A stretch of DNA of 64,000 nucleotides from Dermatemys mawii (Eukaryota; Chordata; Testudines; Dermatemydidae): assembly GCA_007922305.1 (NCBI GenBank), contig ML677374.1, forward strand, positions 10,044,094-10,108,093, read 5' to 3'. Of the stretch, positions 1 through 11,433 are shown in pieces. Position 1 is the first letter of the stretch. Each line of letters begins with the position of its first letter. The notes below the pieces were generated by a model. It searched no databases, was not told where the DNA came from, and saw nothing but the letters and a program-made list of their open reading frames with translations. The position numbers and the translations under genes are program-made.

Positions 1-117
1 TACATTATGCTGAATCTGAAAAACACCTGTGACTGCCAAATTAAGTAACCACATATGACTCCGCCATTCCATTGTCCTCCTTCAGACACCACACCACAGA
101 GTAATTAATCCCAGACA

Positions 118-226
118 GAGTTCCCTGGGGCAGGGACTGTCTTTGTATTATGCGTTCATACATTGCTCAGTACAACAGGGCTTGGATCCTTGTTTAGGAT
201 CTCTGGGTACAACTAATATAAAATGG
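118..226. repeat. Degraded interspersed repeat, copy 1 of 3 in window
   Basis: The stretch begins with ggggcagggactgtcttt and continues into a decayed cagtacaacagggctt segment. Related copies lie at about 24375-24515 and 53380-53490, where the order is ctttggggcagg, then gtttgtacag, then cctagcacaatgggg, then gggctcctgg. This copy is the most decayed. The shared wording is typical of an old, high-copy amniote repeat, probably SINE-related. No gene is seen around it. Confidence 0.5.
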
Positions 227-497
227 AAGGGGGTGCAGAGTTGTATAGATTGATATTTATGATGACCCCAGAGGGCTTTCACACAGCTGCTATAGGATAA
301 GTTTGGTTTTACAGCTGAGTGAAGTTATTTACTTTTCCCATGGATGAGAATTTTGCAAAAACATTTTAATCTGTGAAAAATATCAGGAAGCAAAATGAAA
401 TTTTGCTATTGTAGACAGCCCTCTCAGGACAAGCCTACAGGGGACTGGGATTGTGTCTCTCAATCCTGAACCAACTAAACCTACATCACACACAGGG
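227..497. other. Unannotated AT-rich DNA
   Basis: No gene, RNA or recognisable repeat is seen here. The base composition resembles the rest of the single-copy part of the window. Confidence 0.5.
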
Positions 498-560
498 CAG
501 TGTTTCTAACGAGTGGGTCACGACCCCAAGATGACGATCCCAGGAGCCCTGAGGCATCAA
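498..560. mobile_element. Possible hAT-like terminus fragment
   Basis: The piece starts cagtgtttctaac and runs through gtgggtcacgacccc. This resembles the ends of hAT elements beginning CAGTG-TTCTCAAAC with a nearby GGGTCGCGACCCC block. No partner terminus or target duplication is visible, so it is at best a fragment. Confidence 0.35.
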
Positions 561-671
561 AAATGTTATTACAGTCTAAAGCAAATAAATTCTTACTCCA
601 CCGCACCTTTACCCTTTAAGTATTCTGCCAATCTCTCAATACACACATACGTGCGTATAAATTATATAGAC

Positions 672-949
672 CTGCGGTGTCCAATAGAAATTCGATGCTA
701 GCCATACTTATGGTTTTGAATTTTTCTTATTCGCCACATTATAAAAAAGGATTAAAAAACATACTACAAATGACATTTCAAATTAGTTTTTATTAATATC
801 AAAAATAAGTAGATATTACAAAAAATTAATAGGTACTAACACAAAATTACTTCAGTGTGACACTTTGTACCATAACGCTCATGCATTAGCCACAATTCAA
901 TAGTCTATTCGCCATACATGGCTGGTGGTGAACATATTGGACACCGCTG
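672..949. mobile_element. 278-bp nonautonomous DNA transposon with 15-bp TIRs
   Basis: The left end ctgcggtgtccaata (672-686) and the reverse complement of the right end, cagcggtgtccaata (935-949), match at 14 of 15 positions. The inverted similarity continues loosely inward, with gctagccatac near the left end and gccatacatggctgg near the right. The interior is AT-rich and has no long ORF. CAG-type termini suggest a hAT-related MITE, but the 8-bp flanks do not match, so either the duplication has decayed or the superfamily is different. Confidence 0.6.
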
Positions 950-1639
950 TTCTCATTGACACTTTTTTACTCCTAAGTTTATACTATAGGTAAGGGAGCA
1001 GTCAACATTGTTTTTTATTTAGACTAACGAGTCTCCAGCTCTTTCACAGCATATAGCTTTTAGGTCTGTTCAAGTTCAGGCTCCTTTGTGCCAGACTCCA
1101 GGCACAAGACTCCTTGAAGGAAAATCCTACACAGGGAATCCTCCTGTAGCCCAGAGCAATCATGGCAGTTCCTATGACATCCCCACCTATCCTCCTGTGT
1201 ACTGGCACTGTCTGGGGAAGAGAGCTGTCCCTACAACCTAACAATCCCTAGCTGTTGGAATTTGGGTTCTGCCGAGAATGTAGCCCTTAGTTTTTAACCT
1301 TGGCGACTCTCAAAATATCATACTTTGAAACAGTCACTTATCCTTCAGATCATGCAAAAACAGAAGACTGTTTATACCAGGTAAGAATACTTTCAACACC
1401 CTAAAAAGTCCTGGACCACCATGACCCTAAAAATATGGTACTTTACAGCAGACCCATAATGAGAGGGTGCTTTACAGAATTCTCCAGCCAAGTCTGCTAC
1501 TCTCTAACAAGGAAGGAGAAAAGACAACCTTCACAGAAGTGCAGATCTCAGAGGAATGAATGATCTAACAGAATCACAGAAATTAGACATGGAAGAGACC
1601 AAAATATTTCCTATGATTCATCTTGTCGATGTGAGAAAA
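950..1639. other. No gene or clear repeat seen
   Basis: This is apparently single-copy DNA without a recognisable ORF, RNA gene or repeat. A 66-codon minus-strand frame at 1044-1244 has no recognisable domain and is treated as chance. Confidence 0.5.
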
Positions 1640-1960
1640 AAACACTGATTAATTAATGGTAAAGACAAATTTAACCTTGTAGCTAAACAATATTCAGTTT
1701 GTCACTGTTCGTGGTACTATTACTTTAATCAATCCCATTTGAGCGACTCGACCGGCTGTGTTCTTAATGTAATGTGCATAAACGTATTGTGTCCCATTAC
1801 TGCTAATGAAAACAGCACCCATGGAGTAACACCTTGATAATGTCGACTAATACACACGAACACAAGGAATACTAATGTTGTTTCCTGTTAAATAGCACCC
1901 ACTTATGCTGAAGTGCTCCCAGACTCCCAGGGCTCCCTTTAAATTAAACTGGAAAACCTC
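1640..1960. promoter_or_regulatory. Candidate conserved noncoding element
   Basis: This stretch is repeat-free by eye and keeps an unusual number of CpGs for this CpG-poor window: gttcgtgg near 1708, gagcgactcgaccggctg at 1741-1758, aaacgtattg near 1781, gtcgacta near 1844 and cacgaaca near 1856. It is also rich in TAAT/ATTA homeodomain-type cores. Retained CpGs inside AT-rich, non-repetitive DNA are typical of conserved developmental enhancers. This is inference only; no alignment was available and no coding potential is visible. Confidence 0.3.
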
Positions 1961-2859
1961 CAAAGCAGGAGTTAATTGAATGCTGTATTTGATTAGTACA
2001 AATGTTTACAATTTGCTTTGACTCCCTCTGTCACGTATAGCAAGCTGCCTGAAGGACAAGTTATTTTCCATCTTCACTTTAGGGTAAGGACTGTTTAAAG
2101 CCTTTACATTTAAAATGTGAAAGTTGTTATAATTAACTCAGACACCAGAATCTTTAACATCACTGCTGCAGTTTATTTTATTACCTAAATGGAAATGTTA
2201 CATGTTGATTTAAGGAACACGTAAGCAATGAGCAAATCCTGAGCCTGTCAGAGACCGACCATGCCCAAAATTTGAATCCTCACAGTACGCTTGTTTTTAG
2301 CAACCCCCTAAACCATAACTGCTTCAAAAAGAGAATTTCCATCCCATAGGAAATTCTGATTTACAAAAAAAAAAAAATCATTCAAAACTGGGATAAGAAG
2401 TCAAAATCTAGTACAGAACAGAAAATTCAAAAAAAGAAGCCAGAAACACTTTGTACATTTCCAGTTGAAACATTTCAGCATTTCCAAATTTAAATACTAA
2501 GCACTATATCGGTGGGAGAGCTTCTCCTGATGACATAGCTACCACTGCTCATGAGGACAGGAAGAGTTAAGTTGACAAGAGAGTATTTCATCCGTTTAGA
2601 TTGGCTACATTAGAGAGCTGCACCACTGTAAACTCTCTAATGCAGCCCTGCTCTCAGATAAACCCTCCACGCCTTTCCTTTCCCTGAACTATTGTTCTAC
2701 ATTTTGTCTTGTCTAGCATATCCTCAGCTCTTTAGAGTACATATTACGCCTGAATCGAGGGGCCCCATCCCTGCAAACACCTACTGCCATGTGCTAGCAT
2801 ATAATAGACCCATTTAAAAGAATAAGACTACAATTAGGAAGTAGTAAGCAATAGTGTGT
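1961..2859. other. Single-copy DNA, nothing recognised
   Basis: No gene or family repeat is recognised. The stretch contains a short poly-A run at about 2365-2377 and mixed AT-rich sequence. Confidence 0.45.
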
Positions 2860-2946
2860 CAGATTCTCTGCCGGTGTACTTTGGCACAGCTTCAATGAAG
2901 TCAGTGGCGCTGCATCAATTTAACCTAGGAGACGATTTGGCCCAGC
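2860..2946. repeat. Imperfect palindromic interspersed element
   Basis: The stretch carries the hallmarks of a sauropsid palindromic repeat: agattctctgccggtgtac on the left, a central cttcaatgaagtcagtgg and a decayed gatttggcccag end. Relatives in this window lie at 10565-10645, 17945-18010, 54588-54660 and 61487-61545. The left and right arms are inverted relatives of each other, as in a short MITE. Confidence 0.5.
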
Positions 2947-3223
2947 ATCATGTTGTAAGTGCGTGCAAGATCAGGCCTTACATTTATCAGGACTAGGCTC
3001 TAGGTCAAGAGCTTTGTAAATTGATGGGGCTGTACTGAGATTGAGGCCATTCATTTTACTTACGTTATGCTGTTGCATTGCAGGGTAACACTGCATCAGA
3101 GAAGAACATTACCTTGCTGCTTTTAATACAAGAAAAAAAATCAAAAGCTATCCAAGCCCTGTACCTCATCACCTCATTAAATACCACTGCAGCCTCTCTC
3201 AACATTTTCCTTTACTACCTTGG
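2947..3223. other. No gene seen
   Basis: Nothing is recognisable. A 64-codon plus-strand frame at 3078-3272 runs into the adjacent transposon and has no domain. Confidence 0.45.
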
Positions 3224-3231
3224 CTTTAGAG

Positions 3232-3538
3232 GAGGGGTTCTCAAACTTCATTGCACCGTGACCCCCTTCTGACAACAAAAATTGCTACACGACCCCAGGA
3301 AGAGGGACCAAAGCCTGAGTCCACCCGAGTCCCGTCACCTCGGATGTGGGGGCCAAAACTGAAGCTCAAGGGCTGCAGACCCAGGCAGCAGGCCTGTAAG
3401 CTGAGCCCTTTCAGCCAGGGTTGAAGCCCTCCGGCTTCAGCTCCAAACCCCAGCAAGTCTAACAAGAGCCCTGGCAACCCCATTAAAACAGGGTTGCGAC
3501 CCACTTTGGGGTCCCAACCCACAGTTTGAGAACTGCTG
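3232..3538. mobile_element. Nonautonomous hAT element, about 307 bp, copy A
   Basis: The left end gaggggttctcaaactt and the right end cagtttgagaactgctg are inverted copies with the CAG...CTG-type termini of Charlie-like hAT elements. The flanks are ctttagag (3224-3231) and cttcagag (3539-3546), an 8-bp target duplication matching at 7 of 8 positions. The interior is GC-richer than the surroundings and carries no transposase. A second copy of the same family is at 22531-22850; the shared opening caaacttcattgcaccg and the closing cgaccc-ttggggtcccaa-ccacagtttgagaac pattern tie them together. A 93-codon minus-strand frame inside it is incidental. Confidence 0.85.
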
Positions 3539-3546
3539 CTTCAGAG

Positions 3547-5610
3547 CAAGAACGCTTACCAACATAAAAGGGCTCAGCTGGGGTTGTGAATCAAGGTAGT
3601 CTATTTCTCAACCCCCAGCCTTTGCACAATCATAGGGCGACTGGTGTCTTTTCATTCACATAGGCACAAGGCCCATAGTGTAATTAAATGTCGGCTCAAC
3701 CACTCAGAAATGGAAGCAAGACAGATTTTTTCCCCTCCCTTTCTTCCCAGTATCTGTGCATTTCTGCAGTTCATCCTGTTAATTACTGTCAGAGCCACCC
3801 ATCTGGCTCATCAACATTAACAGCATGCAGTGATAACCCTCTCTCCTACTATAAATAGGAGGACAGTGCGAGGAGTGTGGGACCAGAGGAGAAAGCCTGG
3901 GCTATAATCAATGGCTCATACGGTAAAGCAGCAGTTAGTCACTTTCATTGCTACTGTATTGTTTACAGATACAGAGCTGGCTGAAAATCTAATTTCTGTC
4001 TTTAACCCTCTTGGGGTTCTTTCCAATACCAGCACTCTCTCCTGCTTTTGAAATGGGCTAAAGTGGATTAATAGCAATATGTTTATCCCAGCAGCGAAGC
4101 TCAGCTTTTCAATAGGAATTAACGGGTTGTCGGTAAACACTGCCTGCTTCTTATTTTCCGTCGTTATTCTGAAAGCTATCTATCCCCTCCTCCCCCGACC
4201 CCTATCATTTGGAACTCCAACCAGATCAGTGCTGGTGGCCCAATTTAAATTGCCTGAATAAGGATTACTTGCTGTAGTAAATATAAACGATCACTAGTAA
4301 AAAGTCAGCATTTGTCCACCGCAGGGTTACCATAGTTACTGGTATATGTGCGGGGGGGGGGAGGGAGGGAGAGTGAGTGGAAATATGCCCTCTCAAAACA
4401 CACTATGCAGTAATTCTTAACAAGTGATGGCTCCTTTTTCCTCGTTTTATATTAAGGAATATCAGCTTGCCCCTGTATTATAGCTAATACCAGTGAATAG
4501 AATTCTCCTGATAAAGTATCTTTCTGCTCTCGCTTCCATTAACAATCACGGAAAATAATCTTTCCATCCAAATGTCCCAAATAGAATAATTTAGAGACCC
4601 TAAGTAATTCTGTAAATGAAACAACAACTAGTTATTCTCAGTTTAATATCAGTCACATGAGAAATAAATACTATTAATTACGGGTACAGATGAAGTCCTT
4701 TTGTAACTAACTTCTCTAATCTGATACAATCTTTTAGAATTTACATTCACTTCCGAAATGAAATGTTTGCAGTTGTGCACATTTGATGTAAATATAAGTC
4801 CATTGTCATTACAATTCATTCCAGAAATAAGCCAGAAGCAATGCTCTGTCTCTGAACTCATCCCAAACCCTGTAGGAGGGGTAGGAGGAGACGAAGGTGG
4901 AAGCATTTGACTGCAGATCCAGAATTTGCAGTTTTGGTCCCATCTCTAATTTATTCCTCTTGTCTGGCTTTTAAGGAAAAAAGAGAAAGAAAATATTTGA
5001 TTATGTCTCTCCTTTAAGAGCACAGAGGAAAACTTTGCTCAATTTCAGCTTTTTTCTGCGTAGTGACACCAATCAATGTCTACACAGTGATACCAATCAA
5101 TGTAAAAATGCAATGTATTGTAAGCTAGATGATTGTTCTCTCTCTATTTCTGCTTTGCACCAAGAGAGATCTGGGCCAAATCAATAGGCACCAATAGAAA
5201 GACAAGTGTTACTTTTCAGCCTTTATGGGAAGACAGGCAAAATACCTTCAATTATAAGGGAATCTCTTTAAAAGAGCTGTTACAGCACTGCTTCTTCTCC
5301 CAATAACTGCAGTGCTCTATTGCTCACAAACTGCAATCCCAGAGAATAGGGACAATAAATGATTCTAAGGTGACACTAAGATGTACCTAAGCAGGAAAAT
5401 TCAGGTCCAGATTTTTGAACATCCTAAATTTCAAGCAGGCTTGGATTCAGGATTTTGATTCAGACCACCTGGAAGATTAGGACCAGTTGCTAAAGATTCA
5501 GTATTAAAGATCTAAGCGTTTGGATCTTGCACATCTGTGGGACAATTCAGTTACTGAAAGAAACAAAAGCTTGTCAAGGTGTTTAAAAAGAGCTGACTGG
5601 AAAATGGGCT
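3547..5610. other. Long single-copy stretch, no gene
   Basis: No exon, RNA gene or clear repeat could be supported. The part at about 3755-4330 is repeat-free and contains TTAATTA-type cores and the unusual paired motif taccatagttactggta at 4328-4345, so it might hold noncoding regulatory sequence. A run of 10 G lies at 4352-4361. Small frames of 60-85 codons on both strands show no domains. Confidence 0.4.
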
Positions 5611-5614
5611 ATTC

Positions 5615-6135
5615 CTCCGCTTCCCACCCCCCCATGAAAATTTTGACAAAAAAATTTCCATAGAAAAATTCAAGTTTTTTGTTAAAAAAAATAAAAAATT
5701 AAAATATTCCAATTAGGAAATGTTGCTACAGTGTCTCATGGGAGTTGTAGTTTGGGTGCCTCATACTCCCTTTTCTTCTCTGTAGGCTGGACACCCGGGA
5801 TGAACTACATCATGCATGATGAACCACATTATCCCCTCCTGGTGATGGGAGGTGTTTTCATCCTGAGAATCCCTGGCTGTGTTTCATCACAGGAGACATG
5901 GCGCAGCTGGGAATCCAGCCCCTGGAGAAGAATGAAAACACGAGGAAAGCAAATCTCAACTCCCACAAAGCACCCCAGGGAGATGTCCAAATCAAAATAT
6001 TGTCACGCATTTTTTTTCAAAAAAAGTCAAAAATTTCCATAAGAAGCGGACTCTGTTTTAGACTAAGGTGTGTTCCCTCAGAAAACGAGAGAGAACAATT
6101 TATTTTTGAGGGGCGGGGGTCAAAATGAGTTTCAA
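5615..6135. repeat. AT-rich composite interspersed repeat
   Basis: The outer parts have runs of the type gacaaaaaaatttccat (about 5643) and gtcaaaaatttccat (about 6026), which repeat each other directly. Between them is a block with catgggagttgtagtttggg (5738-5757) followed by a decayed echo, acccgggatgaactaca. This wording is common in sauropsid interspersed repeats, probably DNA-transposon remnants. A related but differently arranged copy may lie at 44480-44970. The two overlapping frames of 103 and 76 codons here are not genes. Confidence 0.45.
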
Positions 6136-6231
6136 TCCAGCATTTTTTGACTGGCCTTACATTTAAGAGCCTAGGAATTGAACACCAACACCAAGAGCTT
6201 GCTGAAGAGTTAGCAATTAAGTGTGCTAATC
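6136..6231. other. Flank of inverted-pair segment
   Basis: This is short sequence of unknown nature leading into the inverted-pair segment described next. Confidence 0.3.
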
Positions 6232-6302
6232 AAATCAGTGTTTTAGAAAAGGCCACTGGCAGCTGGTAGTAACTTTTGGCTTCCTTCACCCAAGTCCGAT
6301 TA
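6232..6302 (+). repeat. Segment A of an inverted pair of unknown family
   Basis: The core from 6256 to 6302 (ctggcagctggtag, cttttggcttccttca, ccaagtccgatta) matches the reverse complement of 11434-11480 at about 44 of 47 positions. Weaker similarity extends leftward over caaatcagtgttttagaaaaggcca. I do not recognise this as CR1, SINE or a known MITE. It could be an old repeat, a conserved element family or a local inverted duplication. Confidence 0.6.
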
Positions 6303-6961
6303 AAAGAAGTGACATTATTTATTCTGTGGTCTTAGTATCAATTCTCCACTGGACAAGTGACAGGCAGAGCATACGAGTTACATAGATGATTAATGGCTGT
6401 CACTCTTCCTCTCTCTTGCAGGAATGCTACATTTTCTGATGTGACAAATTGCTTTCATCCTTGCTTTTGATCTCAGCCTCAGTAAAGAACAGCGAGGTCT
6501 GTACTAAGCTAACATCAAGCCTTCTCTGATCTGAGAGAACCAAGGCAACATAACTCTTCAGGTCACTATTCAAGCTACAACATACTATAAATGGCAACTT
6601 GCACTGTCTGGAGGAGGACTACATGGGCTTTGTGATCTTGCTGTTCTAACTGGCAGACGATTTTATAGCCATTCAGTTCAGGCCATCATTAGCGATGAAG
6701 AAGTCTCCGTCTAATATAAAAATGTTCGAGGTATTGTTTAAAGACCTGTTAACTATAACTCTCTATGTATATTGTATATCCACCTCCACACACACTCACT
6801 CACTCATATGTGACAGGGTTAAGAGGGAAGGTGGAGGGTATATTGCTGAAGCCAAGGGGAGGGAAGGGCCTTTCTATTGCTTTGATTTACCGGCTGGCTG
6901 CGCTAATTTGTTAAATATATATGAGTGCTAAATGCTGCTGGCTGGATTATCATTATGATCC
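6303..6961. other. No gene seen
   Basis: Single-copy DNA with nothing recognised. A short CAC/ACTC-rich stretch lies near 6785-6805. Confidence 0.4.
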
Positions 6962-7110
6962 TGATTCAGAAGCCCATTCCTAGTCAGCAAAGTGCTTATT
7001 TAAAATTAAGCATGTGCTTTAGTCTCATTGCCTTCAATGGGAGATTCTAGATTGACTCGGTCAAAGTTAAGCATGTACTTAAAATGCTTTGCTTAAATTG
7101 GGCCCATTTT
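6962..7110. repeat. Palindromic repeat with aagcatgtgctt arms
   Basis: The left arm (ctgattcag, gcaaagtgctta, ttaagcatgtgcttta) and the right arm (aagttaagcatgtactta, atgctttgctta, attggg) are inverted relatives around a centre containing ccttcaatggga. The pattern is characteristic of a high-copy sauropsid palindromic MITE. Fragments of the same family occur at 43975-44030, 45430-45550 and 49420-49450. Confidence 0.6.
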
Positions 7111-7732
7111 ACTGGCAGATTAATTAAAGGGTTAATGCTTTTAATTAACTTTTTTATTGTTTAAATCTGGGGAACAAACAACGTAATATTATGCATATAT
7201 ACACACGCACACTATCAACAGACAGGCAAGTAAACTTAACTATAGACATTACCAGCAGCTGTACCTCCAAAAGAGTCATCATATCTTTTTGCTGAATGGC
7301 TATCCATCCAGGAATTTTGCCCTGGCTCCTATAAAATCAGAAAGGACTCTTGTATACCATGCAAGCAGTGCATCAGATTTCAAATGTTGAGAAAGATAAT
7401 GAGCTCAGGGAAAAAAAACCCTTGAAAGAGAGAGTCATTAATTTAATGACTTTCTGCAGGGCTTTCTGTATCTCAGAACAATTTAGCCCACAGACTTTTG
7501 GTGTATCTAGAAGGAGCACGTCAAAATAAGGCAACAACTCACAAATCAGTGTCAAATTTAAAGGCTTCCAAAAATCACTTGCAGTCAGACATTACAGCAA
7601 GCCAACTGGTCCCAGCAAGGTGACCAGTAATCACAGTAAAGGAGACAAGTAGGCATAAACTATATCCTAATGAACTCTTCATACAAAATAACTTATAGGA
7701 TCACAGTTACTTCTATGAATGACTTAAGTTTA
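7111..7732. other. No gene seen
   Basis: AT-rich single-copy sequence. A 60-codon minus-strand frame at 7373-7555 is not recognisable. Confidence 0.4.
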
Positions 7733-8045
7733 AGAACATAAGAATGGCCGAACTGGGTCAGACCAATGAACTATCCAGCCCAGTATCCTGTCTACTGACA
7801 GTGGCCAAGGCCATATGCCCAGGGGTGAGTGAGCCTTCCAGGTAATGATCAAGTGATCTCTCTGCTGCCATCCATCACCCCGCTCTGACAAACAGGCTAG
7901 GGACACCATTCCTCACCCAGCCTGGCTCATAGCCTTTAATGCACTTAACCTCCATGAATTTATCTAGTTCTCTTTTAAAACCTGGTATATTCCTAACCTT
8001 CACAACCAAGTTTCATTACGAATAGCCCTGGGAGGGAACATCTCT
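7733..8045 (-). mobile_element. CR1 LINE 3' end fragment
   Basis: The plus strand reads agaacataagaatggccgaa followed by ctgggtcagacca, tccagcccagtatcctgtct and gacagtggcc. This is the reverse complement of the 3' untranslated region of a CR1 retrotransposon of the turtle/crocodilian type. The fragment continues through tccatgaatttatctagttc before similarity fades. It is 5'-truncated, as is usual for CR1. The closest relatives in the window are at 21263-22017, 25158-25632 and 35195-35447. Confidence 0.85.
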
Positions 8046-9120
8046 TTAAATGGAATCTAAAAAGGGCCAGTTTTGGAGAGAGGAAACCCAGATGCCTCAA
8101 GGAACTAGGAATTCAGTAGACGATGCTCATCCCTGGGAGTCAGTATTGAAACTGTGCCCCATTATGGTGCTCATGAGCACAGCACTGCTGAAGGTGCAAT
8201 CCGTTAAATGAGATGTAAAACAGATCCTGACCTGGATGGAATTTTTTGCCAAAAGGATGACTGAGGTATCTCCCCAAATACCCACCCACATCCTAAGAGT
8301 TATCACACCAGCGGAGGAGAGAAAATGTTGATAATAATGTGGGGAAAGCAGGTCAGCATTTGGCAAGGACCTGGATCAGAGGGAAGGAGAGCAGGAATTG
8401 TTAAGAGGCGTATTCCAAGCTGTAAGCTTGAAGAACAAGAAGGATAATGGAATTTTCAATAGTGACAGAAGAGGAGAAGGGATACGGTTGATTTGGGACA
8501 TGTGACAAATTTTGCCTTTGATAACAGCCGAGCCCTCTTTCAAAAAGGTGGAAAAATGGTGGGTGGGATTTGCCCCACATTTGGAGATGGTGATGAGACA
8601 GAGGAGAAAAACCATGATGCAATTATGCTATTAGATTTGATGCAGGAATTACTTGGAAGAATTCTCGGGCCTGTGTTATGCAAACTAGATGTTCAAACTG
8701 GTCACTTCTGGCCTTCACAGTCTATGAATAGGCAGAGTGAAAAGGTGAAAGGCATGGGAAGGTATATTTAGCTTGGTAGGTGACAGCTAAACCCAGAGGA
8801 GCATATGAGATCAGAGAGAGAAATGTCACAAGAAGGCCAAGGACTCAGCCCAGACAATCCCTAGGGTTTTCTGTAGGCTTCCTCGTAGTAAGCAGCAGTC
8901 CACAGTTCAGCTGCCCTGATAATCAAATAACTGATTGAAACTGAATGTTTGTGCTGTGGCTATTCATAAAAGAGGTGTAGCATTCAAACTGACAGGCTTT
9001 GTTGTTAGCACGCTGACATTTTGCAAACAGCCTGTCATACACCCCCTTGTGGCTTTGGGGACCTGGGGATTCAGAAGCTCCCACATTTAGCATAAATTCA
9101 TTTCACACTGAGAAGTCTCA
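8046..9120. other. No gene or clear repeat
   Basis: Nothing is recognised. Overlapping frames of 73-92 codons on both strands at 8376-8771 lack domains and are taken as chance. Confidence 0.4.
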
Positions 9121-9121
9121 G

Positions 9122-9405
9122 ACAAGATTTTCAAAAACAGATGCTTAAAGTTAGGCACCTAACTATGGACTTCAGACTAAGTAATGGCGCTTGGACACAG
9201 AAGCCAAAAACCGGACTGTCTGGGTAAAACCTAGTTGGGGGGGCAACCCTAAAGGAGTCTGATTTTCAGAGGTGTTGAACATCCTAAACTACTAGAAAAG
9301 CCAGTGGCCTACATTTTCAAAAGAGATTAGCAATTCTGGGTGTCTAACTTTGAGATGCCTTGGCGAGGCCAGATTTTCAGCACTTCTGAAGAGAAGGTCG
9401 CTTTA
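9122..9405. repeat. Tandem or nested palindromic repeat remnants
   Basis: Motifs such as gattttcaaaaacagatgc, gttaggcacctaact, ctgattttcagaggtgttga and ggccagattttcagcact belong to the family of palindromic repeats built on cctgattttcagaggtgctgag. Several decayed copies appear to be joined or nested here. Confidence 0.5.
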
Positions 9406-10564
9406 AACAGGTCTACAATTCGACATCAGAATACTGAAGTATCCAAAGTCAAATGACATTTTAGAAAACGTAGGTCAGTAGGAGCCACTGAGTGCTTGGC
9501 ATTTTGGTGGGGGGGGGGAAGCTACTCACTTACAAGCCTACATATGTACTTCAGTCTAGATTTCAGCTCTTTTTGTTTTTTAATCTCAGCCTTAAAATGC
9601 CAGCATCAAGGAAAGAAGGTTTAAACCCATCTTGCTGTTTGTTTTATTATTTACTGCACCATAATCTGCAAAATACATCACTTTTTTAAAAAATAAGTAG
9701 TATTTTGGGGACATGCTTGTTAATCCCTTATTTTGACCAGAAGCGATTTCTTTCCATATAACCAAGGAAAAGATCTATCATGACATCCTAATGTGCTCAC
9801 TATTTTTAATTATATTAGTCAAGACCAATATGATGGGATGGCCTCAGCCAGCTGTTATATCGCCAATAGATTTGTCCAATGCTAGTAATTGCTACCACTG
9901 GGATTCTTAATTGTTCAGTAAAAAAAGTCAAAAATTAGAGCCAGTGGCATATCCACACATGACATACCCAGTTTTCCTATGTTCTCACTTCCCCCCACCC
10001 TTCGTGCTACATTCCCTTGTCCTTTCATTTAGCAAATCCCCTCCTAACAATCCCCATCTCCAAGATTTTTTTTTTCAAATCGTGGCACTACTGACATTTG
10101 CAAACCACTCTGTTCACTCTGCTTGAATGGCCATTCCCTCCCCCAACCCTGGTCTGCTTAAATCAAAAGATCTTCAGGACAGCTTTCAATCTCTAGCTAG
10201 CTTGGGTGCCAACAGCAGCAAAGCTATGGCAGTGCAGGCAGTATAGGCAGCAAGCCTGCTTGGAACCCTGGGTAGTTACTTGAGTGGCAAACCCATGCTG
10301 AAGTTCACAGCTGCTGCTGCTTCACTTCTATCGGCATCCCAGCTAGCTGGACTGAAGTTAACTCAAGCACATCAGCATCTACTCAAAATTGCAATTACAC
10401 CCTCCAATTGCAGCATAAACGTAGCGTTGGGCTGCCTTGCTTGTTCTGCTCAAGTGTACGGGTCACTGCCAACTCTTTAGTTGCTTGCTCCATATCGGAC
10501 AACCACAAAAACATTTCTCTGAAATTCCAACCCTTAATACTAACACAGAGGGTGATATTAAAAA
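9406..10564. other. No gene seen
   Basis: Single-copy DNA with a 10-G run at 9509-9518 and pyrimidine-rich tracts around 9970-10075. Frames of 65-71 codons are unremarkable. Confidence 0.4.
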
Positions 10565-10645
10565 CAGCAGCCCTGATCCTCCACTTCACTACAACAGTTT
10601 TACTGATGCCAGTGGAGTTACTCCCTATTTATACCTCTGTGAGAG
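10565..10645. repeat. Palindromic interspersed element
   Basis: The piece ccctgatcctcc ... ttttactgatgccagtggag ... ttactcc is a decayed copy of the palindromic family seen at 2860 and 61487. It overlaps a 126-codon plus-strand frame (10437-10817), which argues against that frame being a gene. Confidence 0.45.
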
Positions 10646-11433
10646 GAAATCCAGGCCCATTATAGATCTCTCCACTGTGACTGAGGCTCCCTGTTCCCAG
10701 TTCAGAAGCACCCTCAGGAACCTGAGCCAGCAACTGCTGAACTTTCAACATCCTCTCTATGCCTACAGAAATGTCTCACTGCTTAAGAGCTATAATAGTC
10801 TGTCTAACAAAATATAATCTTCCAGTATGAACAGCAAATCAAAAGGACAAGAACAGCCCAGACTGGGGCAATGACTCAGAATATTTTAAATTGACTCTGA
10901 CCACAACGTCTGAGTGACCCCAGTGAGAAGGCTGATCCACTCTGCTTGAATATGGACTTCCAGGGGCAATTACAAGAGTCAGTTTTCTGTGCACTTCATC
11001 TTAAAATGTAGGGTCCCACATCCCGTTGGAGAGGCAACAGCTATCTGCAGGCAGGTTCTATTAAGCATCTTTTTCACACTTGTGAAACTCTATTAAATTG
11101 AGGGCCCAATGCTCTGTTCCTGGTTGCCAGCAGAGCTTGTATAACTACACTGGCACAAGGAATGGAGAGTCAGAGCATCAGGTCAGTAGCACAATGCTTC
11201 TCTACAAACCTGTCACTTTTCTGGAAATTCTGTGGTGGCTCTCCTTCTGTTGTTCTCCAGATCTGAAATGAAAAGTCAGCCAAGACTGAGACATACACAG
11301 CTTTCCTCTTTGTGCAAAAGGAAAGCCTAACTGAACTGAGCTAAATATAGAACGTGTTTCTCAATGAAGCCGCCTGGCAACACAGCGAAATCAATGTTCC
11401 ATTCAAGAAATCACTTGGTGGTGTTCGCAGAAA
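10646..11433. other. No gene seen
   Basis: Nothing is recognised apart from a possible decayed palindromic repeat around 11100-11190 (cactggcacaaggaatggag). Confidence 0.35.

Noticed and set aside
3850..3857. TATA-box-like tataaata upstream of a purine-rich stretch
   Set aside because: A single TATA-like octamer is common by chance, and no CpG island, initiator or transcript evidence accompanies it.
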